A stretch of DNA of 19,967 nucleotides, taken from the NCBI GenBank assembly GCA_002401655.1, contig NVTT01000001.1:62702-82668 (forward strand). The letters run 5' to 3'. Each line of letters begins with the position of its first letter. Position 1 is the stretch's first letter. Of the stretch, positions 8,201 to 14,999 are shown one piece after another. The DNA comes from Gammaproteobacteria bacterium (lineage in GTDB: Bacteria; Pseudomonadota; Gammaproteobacteria; Enterobacterales; Kangiellaceae). Made by a program: the position numbers and the translations under genes. The notes under the pieces are model-generated. The model was not told where the DNA came from and ran no database searches. It saw only the letters and a list, made by a program, of their open reading frames with translations.

Positions 8201-9354
8201 GGCTCATGGGAATACCAAGCGCCAGTGTGTAACCAATGCAATGACATCGGCATTCCTGCAAAGGGTGGATAAGAAGCGTTGTTATAATTTATTGCTACGT
8301 CATACGCCCTATTATTCATCGGGTTACCAGGCGCATAGCGATAGTGACGCATTACTTCCATACTGGTACGCTTTGTCTTTTTATACAGCGACTCAAAGGT
8401 ATCTTCGGCAGTGGCACTGACTCTTAACGGTGCCGTTTCCATAAAAAAGCCAACCGTATTTTTATCATCGGGTGTGGCTCTATTGTGATATAAAGTCCCT
8501 AACGCTAAATCTTCATTACCCGTTATTCGATAGAGGTATGCTAGTAAGCAGGTTGAAATTAACTGAAAAGTGGATAGATGTGGAGACAAGGATTTAAATG
8601 GTTTTTGTTTACATAGTGCTTTAATCGCATTAGTTCTATCAACACCTAAATCTCGAGTCATTCTAATCGCTTTATTGACGCCGTGATCACGAGAAGTACG
8701 TCCATAAAAATTAAGTGTATCTAAAGGTTCAGAAAGCACCTTTTCCCAGTGTGCCTTAGACTGCTGATGGGCTTTTGATTCTCTATATTCTTGCTCTCTA
8801 TCAACATATCCCTCAAAAGAAGGAAAGTCAGGCAATTCTTCTATATCTTCATTAAAACTCTTTTCATAAAATTCAGAAACATATCGATAAACCAACGCAG
8901 TTGACCAACCATCACAAATAAGGTGATGCTGGCACCAATACCACATCACCTGATTATCACCTAGTTTGACTAAAACAGAATCAAAGAGTCTTTTCTCTAG
9001 ATCAAATATTTCTTTACAACGTGGTGTTGCCCATTCATCAAAGGCCTTTTGAGGATCTAGATTATTACTGAAGTCCAAAAATTCAACCTGATAGTCAAGC
9101 TTATCTAGAACGACCCGCTGTGGTACTCCGTTATTGAGTTTTATAATGGTTCTTAATGCATCGGCTTTGTTAACAACTTGTTGGAATGCGTGAGCAAAAC
9201 GTACAGGATCAACGTCTCCTTGAATAGTCAAAGCCATGGGCATATTGAAAAAAGGGGTATCGGGCTCTAGGTTTTGTCCAATCCAAAACCAAAGTTGGTT
9301 TTTTGGTAAATTGGATAGATGATAAACATCTTCTGTTTGATGTTCTTCTGTCAT
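5266..9354 (-). CDS. Single-module non-ribosomal peptide synthetase (C-A-T) with C-terminal alpha/beta-hydrolase-like domain
   Basis: A 1362-residue enzyme with one complete elongation module. The condensation domain (about 10-450) has the catalytic HHLICDG at 143-149. The adenylation domain (about 465-985) has YTSGSTGDAKG (620-630), FDTAGEE (665-671), NTYGPTE (772-778), YKTGD (864-868), the QVKIRGFR box (887-894) and NGKINRKALP (972-981), so it should activate an amino or related acid. The carrier domain has FFDIGGDSL (1024-1032), with Ser1031 for the phosphopantetheine arm. A linker follows, then a hydrolase-like domain (about 1096-1362) with FDYFGTGDSDG but an elbow reading GLRLGA (1212-1217), Arg in place of Ser. 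By manual alignment to GrsA the substrate pocket reads D-T-E-D-I-G-T-I-V-K. AAGGAG lies 8 bases before the ATG. There is no loading module, standard thioesterase, MbtH or transporter nearby; the downstream hydrolase overlaps by 4 bp. Confidence 0.93.
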   Translation of the reverse strand: MTEEHQTEDVYHLSNLPKNQLWFWIGQNLEPDTPFFNMPMALTIQGDVDPVRFAHAFQQVVNKADALRTIIKLNNGVPQRVVLDKLDYQVEFLDFSNNLDPQKAFDEWATPRCKEIFDLEKRLFDSVLVKLGDNQVMWYWCQHHLICDGWSTALVYRYVSEFYEKSFNEDIEELPDFPSFEGYVDREQEYRESKAHQQSKAHWEKVLSEPLDTLNFYGRTSRDHGVNKAIRMTRDLGVDRTNAIKALCKQKPFKSLSPHLSTFQLISTCLLAYLYRITGNEDLALGTLYHNRATPDDKNTVGFFMETAPLRVSATAEDTFESLYKKTKRTSMEVMRHYRYAPGNPMNNRAYDVAINYNNASYPPFAGMPMSLHWLHTGAWYSHEPLAIQIHDFDGTGTLTIAFDFNVGVFDEETRERAIEHFFKCIDAFIDNPTGSITDFNILTDKENQLINGPFRAQKGFEIPDVCLHQLFEQQAKLTPDNIAVYNQDVSYSYKELLERVEKLSAYLKLKGVQIDAPVGLSMSKHPDMIVAMLAILKAGGGYVPLDPAYPNERLDYMIKDSGIQFLLTQKKLLDNLPAHQCSIILLDSDWSEINNTDLDSSQLSECPDPKPNNLAYVIYTSGSTGDAKGVMIEHQSIVNYTIAAKEAFGFCEQDKMLQFASISFDTAGEEIYPTLISGGTLCLADDSMLGSAKEFLKACEREKITFLDLPTAFWHQITASIIEDKLTLPSSIRNVIIGGERAQPQAVANWIESVKTTQTEGSDKIEAKLINTYGPTECTIVSSYCDLNADNTNREQEAPIGLPVKNLYAYVLDKNMQPVALGVTGELHMGGVGLARGYLGKPEMTEEKFIADPFSNNSASKLYKTGDLVRFREDGLLEYRDRADDQVKIRGFRIEVGEVESALLKIEEIEQGIINVHEDENKNKQLIAYYVPFTDTNLNASLIRSSLKQSLPDYMLPQHYIQLDEIPMTANGKINRKALPEPNMEDNDNERDVIPLETNAQNKIAKIWLTLPNINQVGLYDNFFDIGGDSLLMMQVISGLERELQFKSNPRMLVSLNLAQLASELESQHPQLKSEKIKPSEKKQIASNDGDKATPFFIRSLNKHLFAYYHKPTSHAPTGHAPSKQSSKKEQAILLCYPTGQEYLRIFRCFKLLTKRLTDLGFHVLRFDYFGTGDSDGNAIDCNMDIWTHNINDAIEQLKSKSGLNEVSILGLRLGANLANKAAANRTDIGTIINWDPIIDGESNLASLKTMHREMLVDKDRFYIKRDSNECDKSELIGFNYSEQLLQELQNIKSTDWSKEMQSKHHVIFSNNKQQHNNSASDKFNNSDTFDTSLSWTDTEQIETSVAPQTIISHICKELLK
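5990..6019 (-). repeat. 15-bp tandem duplication in the synthetase linker
   Basis: On the plus strand GCATGACCTGTTGGC (5990-6004) is followed directly by GCATGACTTGTTGGC (6005-6019), one mismatch. In the protein this gives the repeated pentad in TSHAPTGHAP (residues 1114-1123), inside the low-complexity linker between the carrier and hydrolase-like domains. It is in frame and probably a slippage product. Confidence 0.75.
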
Positions 9355-9362
9355 CTAGGATA

Positions 9363-9368
9363 CTCCTT
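9363..9368 (-). promoter_or_regulatory. Strong ribosome binding site of the peptide synthetase
   Basis: AAGGAG on the minus strand, 8 bases before the ATG at 9354-9352. It confirms that the protein begins directly with the condensation domain, with no further domain upstream. Confidence 0.75.
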
Positions 9369-9403
9369 TAAATCCCTATAATTAGAGGTTGTTGGTTTTG
9401 TTT

Positions 9404-9510
9404 TTATGATTGTAACTATATTTATGGTTGTAACTATAGTAGCGACAGACAAAAAGATAAAGTATAAACACGCTCTTTGTGGAAAGCAATTTTAATCTAT
9501 GTAACTATTA
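9404..9510. promoter_or_regulatory. Direct repeats in the divergent synthetase/peptidase promoter region
   Basis: TTATGATTGTAACTATA (9404-9420) and TTATGGTTGTAACTATA (9422-9438) differ at one base and are spaced 18 bases start to start. A partial third copy, TATGTAACTATTA, lies at 9498-9510 near the DUF885 peptidase start. The shared core GTAACTAT thus occurs three times within 97 bases. The second copy runs into the small palindrome ACTATAGT (9433-9440). This pattern suits a transcription factor operator controlling the synthetase, the peptidase or both. No regulator gene is adjacent. Confidence 0.5.
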
Positions 9511-9538
9511 AGTAAGAATCAAACTATCAGGATTAAAC

Positions 9539-11347
9539 ATGAATTTGACCACCTTTAATCATAAAAACCAGTCTAAATCACTAAAACTATTATTAAAATT
9601 TTGTTTAATTAGTTTTTCAATAGGTTTCTCTATAAGCCAATCAATGGAAAACCTTAATTTTGATGAGAATCTGACGGAATTATTTGAAAAAGAGTGGCAA
9701 AGTCGGTTAAAAGACAATCCTGTTTCGGCTAATTCTTATGGTGATATGAGTGAACCTTCGGCTTTGATGGACGTATCTGAAAAAGCTTACTTAACAAGGT
9801 TAAAAAGCAATCGAAGTGTCTTGGCTAAATTAAAGGCAATTACTTATAAAAACCTGACGTCTGAAAATAGAATTAACTACGATATTTTTGAAAAGCAGAT
9901 TAGTTATAATATTAGCCAAATCGAATTTAAGACTTATCAACTGCCATTTCTAGCAGACTCAGGCTTTCATACCAGTATGTCTTGGCTGCCTAAGCAAGCT
10001 AAATTTGCTGATCTCGATAGTTACAACCATTATCTCGACAGACTTGAAAATATCCCTCAATTTTTTAATCAAAATATCGCAAATATGAATGCTGGTCTAA
10101 AAAGGGGCTATTCAATGCCTTCCGTTGTGATGCTCGGATTTACTGAGGTTATCCATCAGATTGGAAATAAAAAAGTTGAAGAATCAGAATTTTGGCAACC
10201 TTTTGTAAAACTACCGAAGCATTTTTCTAGTAGGGACGCTAAAAATATTAAAAAGCGAGCTAAAAAGGTTATTGGTAAAACACTACTCCCGGCTTACCGA
10301 TCGTTAGCTGAATATTTTGAGAAACAATATATACCTAACACAAAACAATCATTGGGAGCTTATGACTTCCCCAATGGTGCAGAATATTATCAATCAGAAA
10401 TTGCTCACTACACAACAACTGATCTGACTGCTGAACAAATCCATAAACTTGGTCTAACCGAAGTGGCTAGAATTAAGGCTGAAATGGATGAAATTATTAA
10501 AAAGCTAAAATTTAAAGGAGGCTTTAAAGCATTTTTAAAGTTCTTAAGAGAATCACCACAATTTTATGCCAAAACGCCTGAAGAGTTATTGAAGGAGGCA
10601 TCCTATATAGCAAAAAAGATGGATGGTCAGTTACCTAAATTTTTCACTAAATTGCCAAGACAACCTTATACGGTTGAAGCTGTTCCTGAGGCAATTGCGC
10701 CTAAATATACAACTGGTCGTTACATTTCAGCGCCATTAGACAGCGATAGACCCGGTACCTATTGGGTGAATACCTATGCTTTGGATAAAAGACCTCTTTA
10801 TGTATTAGAAAGTTTAACTTTGCATGAAGCTGTTCCCGGGCATCATTTACAGGGAGCACTTAATCAAGAGTTAAGTAATTTACCAAATTTTAGACGTTAC
10901 TCTTACATTTCGGCGTTTGGGGAGGGGTGGGCACTTTATTGTGAAAAATTAGGTCTTGAGGCCGGTTTTTATAAAGATCCTCATAGTGATTTTGGTCGGT
11001 TAAGTTATGAGATGTGGCGTGCGGCCAGGTTAGTTATTGATACGGGCATTCATGCGATGGGTTGGACTAGAGAAAGAGCGATCAAACTGTTGTCAGAAAA
11101 CTCGGCACTATCGATCCACAATATTACTACCGAAGTTGATCGCTATATCAGCTGGCCTGGTCAAGCTCTGAGTTACAAAATAGGTGAACTTAAAATATTA
11201 GAGCTACGCAAGAAAGCGGAAATAGCGTTAGGCGAGAAGTTTGATATACGTCATTTTCACGATGCGATATTAGCGAATGGCTCGATCCCTTTGGATGTTT
11301 TAACAATGCAGATGAATGATTTTATAAATACAGTGAAAAATGATTAA
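9539..11347 (+). CDS. Secreted DUF885 family peptidase-like protein
   Basis: A 602-residue DUF885 (COG4805) protein. An N-terminal signal or anchor is likely: basic residues, then a hydrophobic stretch at about 17-32, with no lipobox around Cys22, so it probably acts in the periplasm or outside the cell. The body has the family's metallopeptidase-like motif HEAVPGHH (429-436), followed by FGEGWALYCEKLG (460-472), DTGIHAMGWT (501-510) and WPGQALSYKIG (539-549), all expected of DUF885. The family resembles zinc peptidases and several members are thought to act on peptides, but the substrate here is unknown. AGGA lies 7 bases before the ATG. It is divergent from the peptide synthetase and shares its repeat-bearing promoter region. 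That could mean co-regulation or simple adjacency; nothing in the sequence decides. Length is normal for the family. Confidence 0.92.
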   Translation: MNLTTFNHKNQSKSLKLLLKFCLISFSIGFSISQSMENLNFDENLTELFEKEWQSRLKDNPVSANSYGDMSEPSALMDVSEKAYLTRLKSNRSVLAKLKAITYKNLTSENRINYDIFEKQISYNISQIEFKTYQLPFLADSGFHTSMSWLPKQAKFADLDSYNHYLDRLENIPQFFNQNIANMNAGLKRGYSMPSVVMLGFTEVIHQIGNKKVEESEFWQPFVKLPKHFSSRDAKNIKKRAKKVIGKTLLPAYRSLAEYFEKQYIPNTKQSLGAYDFPNGAEYYQSEIAHYTTTDLTAEQIHKLGLTEVARIKAEMDEIIKKLKFKGGFKAFLKFLRESPQFYAKTPEELLKEASYIAKKMDGQLPKFFTKLPRQPYTVEAVPEAIAPKYTTGRYISAPLDSDRPGTYWVNTYALDKRPLYVLESLTLHEAVPGHHLQGALNQELSNLPNFRRYSYISAFGEGWALYCEKLGLEAGFYKDPHSDFGRLSYEMWRAARLVIDTGIHAMGWTRERAIKLLSENSALSIHNITTEVDRYISWPGQALSYKIGELKILELRKKAEIALGEKFDIRHFHDAILANGSIPLDVLTMQMNDFINTVKND

Positions 11348-11354
11348 GACTAAA

Positions 11355-11374
11355 ACTATTTTTTATAAAATAGT
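11355..11374. repeat. Short AT-rich hairpin after the DUF885 gene
   Basis: Arms ACTATTTT (11355-11362) and AAAATAGT (11367-11374) with a 4-base loop, eight bases past the stop codon. It is a weak stem and may assist termination or protect the 3' end of the mRNA. Confidence 0.4.
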
Positions 11375-11400
11375 AGGAGCTTAAAAAAATGAAACCAAGC

Positions 11401-11422
11401 GTTCGAATTTAAAAGTTCGAAC
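11401..11422. repeat. GTTCGAA/TTCGAAC hairpin in the convergent gap
   Basis: Perfect 7-bp arms at 11401-11407 and 11416-11422 with an 8-base loop. It has no U-tract and lies between the AT hairpin and the main terminator palindrome. Confidence 0.4.
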
Positions 11423-11431
11423 TTAAGAACC

Positions 11432-11459
11432 AATAAAGCCTGCAATTGCAGGCTTTATT
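11432..11459. terminator. Bidirectional intrinsic terminator
   Basis: A perfect 28-bp palindrome whose left half is AATAAAGCCTGCAA. It forms a G+C-rich stem core GCCTGC/GCAGGC with A-rich and T-rich ends on both strands. It lies between the convergent DUF885 and HD-GYP-like genes, so it can stop transcription from both sides. Confidence 0.85.
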
Positions 11460-11478
11460 TAAATTCAAATATATTATT

Positions 11479-12783
11479 TTAGGAAACTTTTAGGAATGAC
11501 AACCATTTATTTTTAGAAAATAATCGGTCATGTAGTTCTCTAGCATCAATATCAACACTTGAACTTCTTAAACTTTTCTCAATCTGTAAAGGCATACCAA
11601 ATCGATCGGTTGGGTTGTCAATTAAGTTAACCACTTTTGGCTTAACCAATGTTGTATTCATGCTATCTTTAACGATAACTACTTTAGGTCTTAAACGAGC
11701 ATTGGAGGGTTGTTCCATAACTATGCCAATAGCATTGTTAGTCAACTTAACCAAACTGCCCGTTGGATATATCCCAATCGCTTGAATAAATGATTCGACA
11801 AGCTCTGTTTGAAATGCATTTCCGCGTTCATTATATAAATTTGAAATAGCTTCTACAGGTGTTAATGCTTCTTTACCTGGTAAAGGATTGATAAGTTCTT
11901 CATAGTATTGAACTAAACCGCAAACCCTAGCTAAAAATGGGATTCTATTTCCTACTAAATTTCTTGGATAACCTTTGCCATTATTTCTTTCGCAATAGCT
12001 AGAGAGTATGTAATTAACTTGATGGCTAGTAGAGAACATTTTTTCAGTTTCTTCCAAAGTCAAAGCCACATGTTCTTGGTAAGTCTCTGTTTCTTCAGCT
12101 GTGAGTTCTCCAAAAAGAAGTTCTCGGGGTAATTTACATTTACCGATTGGTGCTAACAAAAGTGCAGTACCAATATCTCTAAGATCATGTTTTGATAAAC
12201 CTAAGTGTCTACCGAAAATAATGCCCCAAATCGCACTTCTTACCGCTTGCTCATGTAATGCTTTATTTTCGGTATTAACACGACATAACCATGCCAATGC
12301 ATCTGGATTTCTTACAACGCTTTTTACCATTTCTGAAGATGCGGCTCTTATCCCAGCAATGTTAACGTAACCATTTTGCATCATATCTCTAAAAATTACA
12401 GACATTTGACCACTGACCTGTGAGAATAATTCTCCTACTTGAATCACTTCATTTTTAAGTTTGGTGCTATTTTCGTAATGCTCTACAGAAGGTTTAAAAC
12501 GAGCTTTTTCTGCCATTAACCGTTTCGTTTTAGGATCTAGCTTGTTAACTTTACTTGGCTTAATTGGCGTAAGCGTTAATTGTGACTGTACATCTATTTT
12601 GCTAAGAAATTGATCAACATAAACTTTGGTGCAATATACCGCCAACTGTTCAAGTTGTTCTTGTTTAGTAATATGAAATCCCTGAATAGGGAATGGAGTT
12701 TGAACCCAAGGAACATCTAAACGAGACACATACATGCCAATTAGCAAGTTATGTACTGGTATTTCCTGTGTTGTTAAATGCAT
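11479..12783 (-). CDS. DUF3391 plus degenerate HD-GYP domain protein, probably not an active phosphodiesterase
   Basis: A 434-residue cytoplasmic protein. Residues about 5-57 form a DUF3391 domain (IPVHNLLIGMYVSRLDVPW, ending in KVYVD), the usual partner of HD-GYP c-di-GMP phosphodiesterases. The following domain aligns with HD-GYP, but the key metal ligands are gone: the HDIGK box reads APIGK (211-215), and the HHERxDGxGYP box reads SYCERNNGKGYP (262-273), keeping only GYP. The tail after IGIYPTGSLV (about 337-346), with NNAIGIVMEQ and RLRPKVVIV, is the normal C-terminal extension. A plausible reading is a non-catalytic sensor or scaffold in c-di-GMP signalling or nucleotide binding; activity loss is inferred from residues only. 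GAGG lies 9 bases before the ATG. A GGDEF cyclase is encoded about 3 kb away. Confidence 0.85.
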   Translation of the reverse strand: MHLTTQEIPVHNLLIGMYVSRLDVPWVQTPFPIQGFHITKQEQLEQLAVYCTKVYVDQFLSKIDVQSQLTLTPIKPSKVNKLDPKTKRLMAEKARFKPSVEHYENSTKLKNEVIQVGELFSQVSGQMSVIFRDMMQNGYVNIAGIRAASSEMVKSVVRNPDALAWLCRVNTENKALHEQAVRSAIWGIIFGRHLGLSKHDLRDIGTALLLAPIGKCKLPRELLFGELTAEETETYQEHVALTLEETEKMFSTSHQVNYILSSYCERNNGKGYPRNLVGNRIPFLARVCGLVQYYEELINPLPGKEALTPVEAISNLYNERGNAFQTELVESFIQAIGIYPTGSLVKLTNNAIGIVMEQPSNARLRPKVVIVKDSMNTTLVKPKVVNLIDNPTDRFGMPLQIEKSLRSSSVDIDARELHDRLFSKNKWLSFLKVS

Positions 12784-13175
12784 CTTCAGGTACCTCGGAT
12801 AAACAATTCATCCCGAATAATAAATTGAAAATTCCCTTTCACGTTGCATACAGGATATCTTTTTCTAGAAAAGATTGAAGGAACCTGTTCACGTTTTATT
12901 CATTTATGGCTTTAACAGTAGGGTTTCCGGGCATTTACACTGTTAAAAATCAACCTGAAAATTTAAACCTTTTAGCGGTCAAATTGTACAAAAAACAACC
13001 AGTTATAATGGCTGATTTTGAAAAGCGTTAAAAAAATAGCGCAGTTAAAGTAGAGTATAGACAGAATTTCAATAAAGTTAAATTATTTTCAATAAATTGG
13101 TAATATTTACATATTTTGAATTTAAGTCATAAACACATCAATTAATGGACACATCGATTTACTCAGAAACACAGA
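12784..13175. other. 392-bp intergenic region upstream of the HD-GYP-like gene
   Basis: An AT-rich gap between the start of the HD-GYP-like gene and the 3' end of cmoB. It must hold the promoter of the former and the end of the pepE-cmoA-cmoB transcript. The only clear structure is the 9-bp inverted repeat at 12911-12947, annotated separately. A 41-codon plus-strand frame at 12906-13031 lacks a ribosome binding site and family features, so I do not call it a gene. I saw no tRNA, small RNA or strong terminator. Confidence 0.6.
12911..12947. repeat. Inverted repeat TTTAACAGT/ACTGTTAAA
   Basis: Perfect 9-bp arms at 12911-12919 and 12939-12947 with a 19-base loop, about 130 bp upstream of the HD-GYP-like start. 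It could be an operator for a dimeric regulator or a hairpin ending the cmoB-side transcript. The long loop and lack of a U-tract make a simple terminator less likely. Confidence 0.45.
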
Positions 13176-14159
13176 TTATGGTTTTTTTGCGATTAAAGTT
13201 GCTCTTAATGGCGCTGGATAACCCTCCACTGTCAAATTTTCATTATCAGGCATCAAAAAGTTTTCCAACGAATGAAATGTCATCCAGTCTGTTGCTCTCT
13301 GCTCTTCCGTGGATGTTTTTTCAACATTAATGCACCTTACATCTTTAAACCCGCATTTTTTGAGCCATAAAATTAGTGCGTCTACAGAGGGCAAAAACCA
13401 AACATTTCTCATTTGCGCGTAACGGCCCTTAGGAACCAATACCTGTTGATCATTGCCTTCAATCACCAAAGTCTCAAGTATGAGCTCACCTCCCTTTAAT
13501 AAGAGATCTTTCAATTGGAACAACATTTCAACGGGTGATTTGCGATGATATAAAACGCCCATACAAAATACCGAATCGAATCCACAGTTTTTAGTCTCCT
13601 TGGGCATATCCTCTATTCCTAACGGAAGTAAATGACAATTATTAGTCTGGATATATTTTTGCATGATGGCAAATTGAGCGAGAAACTTTTGTGATGGATC
13701 AACTCCCAACACAAATTGGGCGCCTTCACCTAACATTCTCCAGCAATGGTAACCATTGCCACAACCAACATCGAGAATTGTTTTCCCTTTTAATGGTGAA
13801 ATGTGGGACTTAATGCGATCCCACTTCCAATCTGAACGCCATTCCGTATCGATATGAATATCAAAAAGTTGGTAAGGTCCTTTTCTCCAAGGATGAAGCT
13901 GTTTTAACTTGTCTGTCAGATCGATTAATTGATTTTCGGAGAGTTTTTTGTTTTCGTCCAAATTGATTTGTACTTGTGATTCTAAATCGAAGGTTGTTTT
14001 TCCAAATTCAGGAAGCGATTGAACTAATTCTTGCCATTCTTGAACTTCACCATGAGTATAATTTTTGCACTTATCCTGAACTGAGTCTACAAAGTGACTC
14101 TGCCAAAATGCCACTTTTGAGTTCTTTATATCTTGCTGAAATTGTTTAATTTGAATCAT
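13176..14159 (-). CDS. cmoB: tRNA U34 carboxymethyltransferase
   Basis: A 327-residue enzyme that transfers the carboxymethyl group of carboxy-S-adenosylmethionine to 5-hydroxyuridine at tRNA position 34, giving cmo5U, which widens wobble decoding. It aligns with Escherichia coli CmoB along its length. Landmarks: HPWRKGP (89-95), IDTEWRSDWKWDR (103-115), the SAM-binding-type DVGCGNGY (130-137), MGVLYHR (200-206), ETLVI (229-233), RYAQMRNVWF (246-255) and VEGYPAP (311-317). The start aligns with the E. coli start (MIQIKQF against MIDFGNF). It is nevertheless preceded by a Shine-Dalgarno-free AT-rich stretch, so translation may depend on the unstructured leader. It lies 56 bp downstream of cmoA, which makes its cofactor, and is the last gene of a pepE-cmoA-cmoB unit. 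Confidence 0.96.
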   Translation of the reverse strand: MIQIKQFQQDIKNSKVAFWQSHFVDSVQDKCKNYTHGEVQEWQELVQSLPEFGKTTFDLESQVQINLDENKKLSENQLIDLTDKLKQLHPWRKGPYQLFDIHIDTEWRSDWKWDRIKSHISPLKGKTILDVGCGNGYHCWRMLGEGAQFVLGVDPSQKFLAQFAIMQKYIQTNNCHLLPLGIEDMPKETKNCGFDSVFCMGVLYHRKSPVEMLFQLKDLLLKGGELILETLVIEGNDQQVLVPKGRYAQMRNVWFLPSVDALILWLKKCGFKDVRCINVEKTSTEEQRATDWMTFHSLENFLMPDNENLTVEGYPAPLRATLIAKKP

Positions 14160-14215
14160 AATTGTTTAATGTTAATAGTTAGATAGGCGCTTGATTTCAA
14201 AAAGTAGTAAAAACA

Positions 14216-14977
14216 CTATTTTATCGCGATAAAGGACGCAAAATTTAAGTGCTGTTGCCAGCAGTTAACGTGCTTGAAACCAGCATCGACCATCCGCTTA
14301 ACATGCGACTCTAAAGTCTCAGGTATCAGCACATTTTCTAGCGCATTTCGTTTTTGACTAATTTCTAGGTCGCTGTATCCATTATCTTTTTTAAATTGAT
14401 GATGAAGTTCGATAAAGAGTTGATTAACTGGTTGATCTATAAAACTTATTTTCTCAGAAACAATTAATATAGCGCCATCATTCAAGCCTTCAAAAATAGA
14501 GTTAATCAAAGATTCACGCTTTTCTACGGGGATAAATTGCAAGGTATAATTTAAAACCACCATACTGGCATTTTCTATCTTTGTCGTAAGGATATCTTCG
14601 CATTTTAAGGTTATAAACGAATGATGTTTATAACAGTCCAAATGAAGTTGGCATCGATCAAGCATTGCGGTTGAATTATCGACACTTACAATCGTGATTT
14701 CAGGGCTAGAACTGTCAGAACCAGCTGTATTAGCATTAACAATTCCTCGATCCATCGCTAGTGTCGCTTCCCCCAAAGAACAGCCTAAATCGTAACAGTT
14801 TGTTTTATCTTTTACATAACGTCCCGCAAGCTGTTCGATCATATTGATAACCGCTTGATAACCCGGAACCGATCGACCTATCATATCGGGGAAAACGGAG
14901 GCGACTTGTTTATTAAACTCAAATGGTGAGTTTTCTTGAGTCACCTTGTAGATATTGTCGTCTTTAAATTTCATCAT
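14216..14977 (-). CDS. cmoA: Carboxy-S-adenosyl-L-methionine synthase
   Basis: A 253-residue enzyme that converts S-adenosylmethionine and prephenate into carboxy-SAM, the cofactor used by CmoB. Family landmarks: VFPDMIGRSVPGY (28-40), CYDLGCSLGEATL (61-73), the acidic end of strand two at VDNSTAMLDRC (99-109), ENASMVVLNYTLQF (135-148) and NGYSDLEISQKR (199-210). A short extra loop (about 80-93, rich in Ser and Asp) separates strands one and two relative to Escherichia coli CmoA. Two ATG codons are adjacent at the start. AAGG lies 4 bases from the first (14977) and 7 from the second (14974), so the true protein may begin one residue later. It sits 22 bp after pepE and 56 bp before cmoB on the same strand, consistent with one transcript. 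Confidence 0.96.
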   Translation of the reverse strand: MMKFKDDNIYKVTQENSPFEFNKQVASVFPDMIGRSVPGYQAVINMIEQLAGRYVKDKTNCYDLGCSLGEATLAMDRGIVNANTAGSDSSSPEITIVSVDNSTAMLDRCQLHLDCYKHHSFITLKCEDILTTKIENASMVVLNYTLQFIPVEKRESLINSIFEGLNDGAILIVSEKISFIDQPVNQLFIELHHQFKKDNGYSDLEISQKRNALENVLIPETLESHVKRMVDAGFKHVNCWQQHLNFASFIAIK

Positions 14978-14999
14978 TTGACCTTGAACTTAGTATCAG

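Noticed and set aside
5266..9354. Horizontal acquisition of the synthetase unit
   Set aside because: Base composition and codon style look like the flanking genes, and no transposase, integrase, tRNA or flanking direct repeat is present; transfer cannot be supported from the window alone.
12101..12370. 89-residue plus-strand frame antisense to the HD-GYP-like gene
   Set aside because: The opposite strand encodes the conserved domain; translation shows no family features.
12693..12878. 61-residue plus-strand frame over the HD-GYP-like start
   Set aside because: Overlaps the DUF3391 coding region and lacks a ribosome binding site or recognisable motif.
13145..13330. 61-residue plus-strand frame over the cmoB 3' end
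   Set aside because: Mostly antisense to the conserved VEGYPAP end of CmoB.
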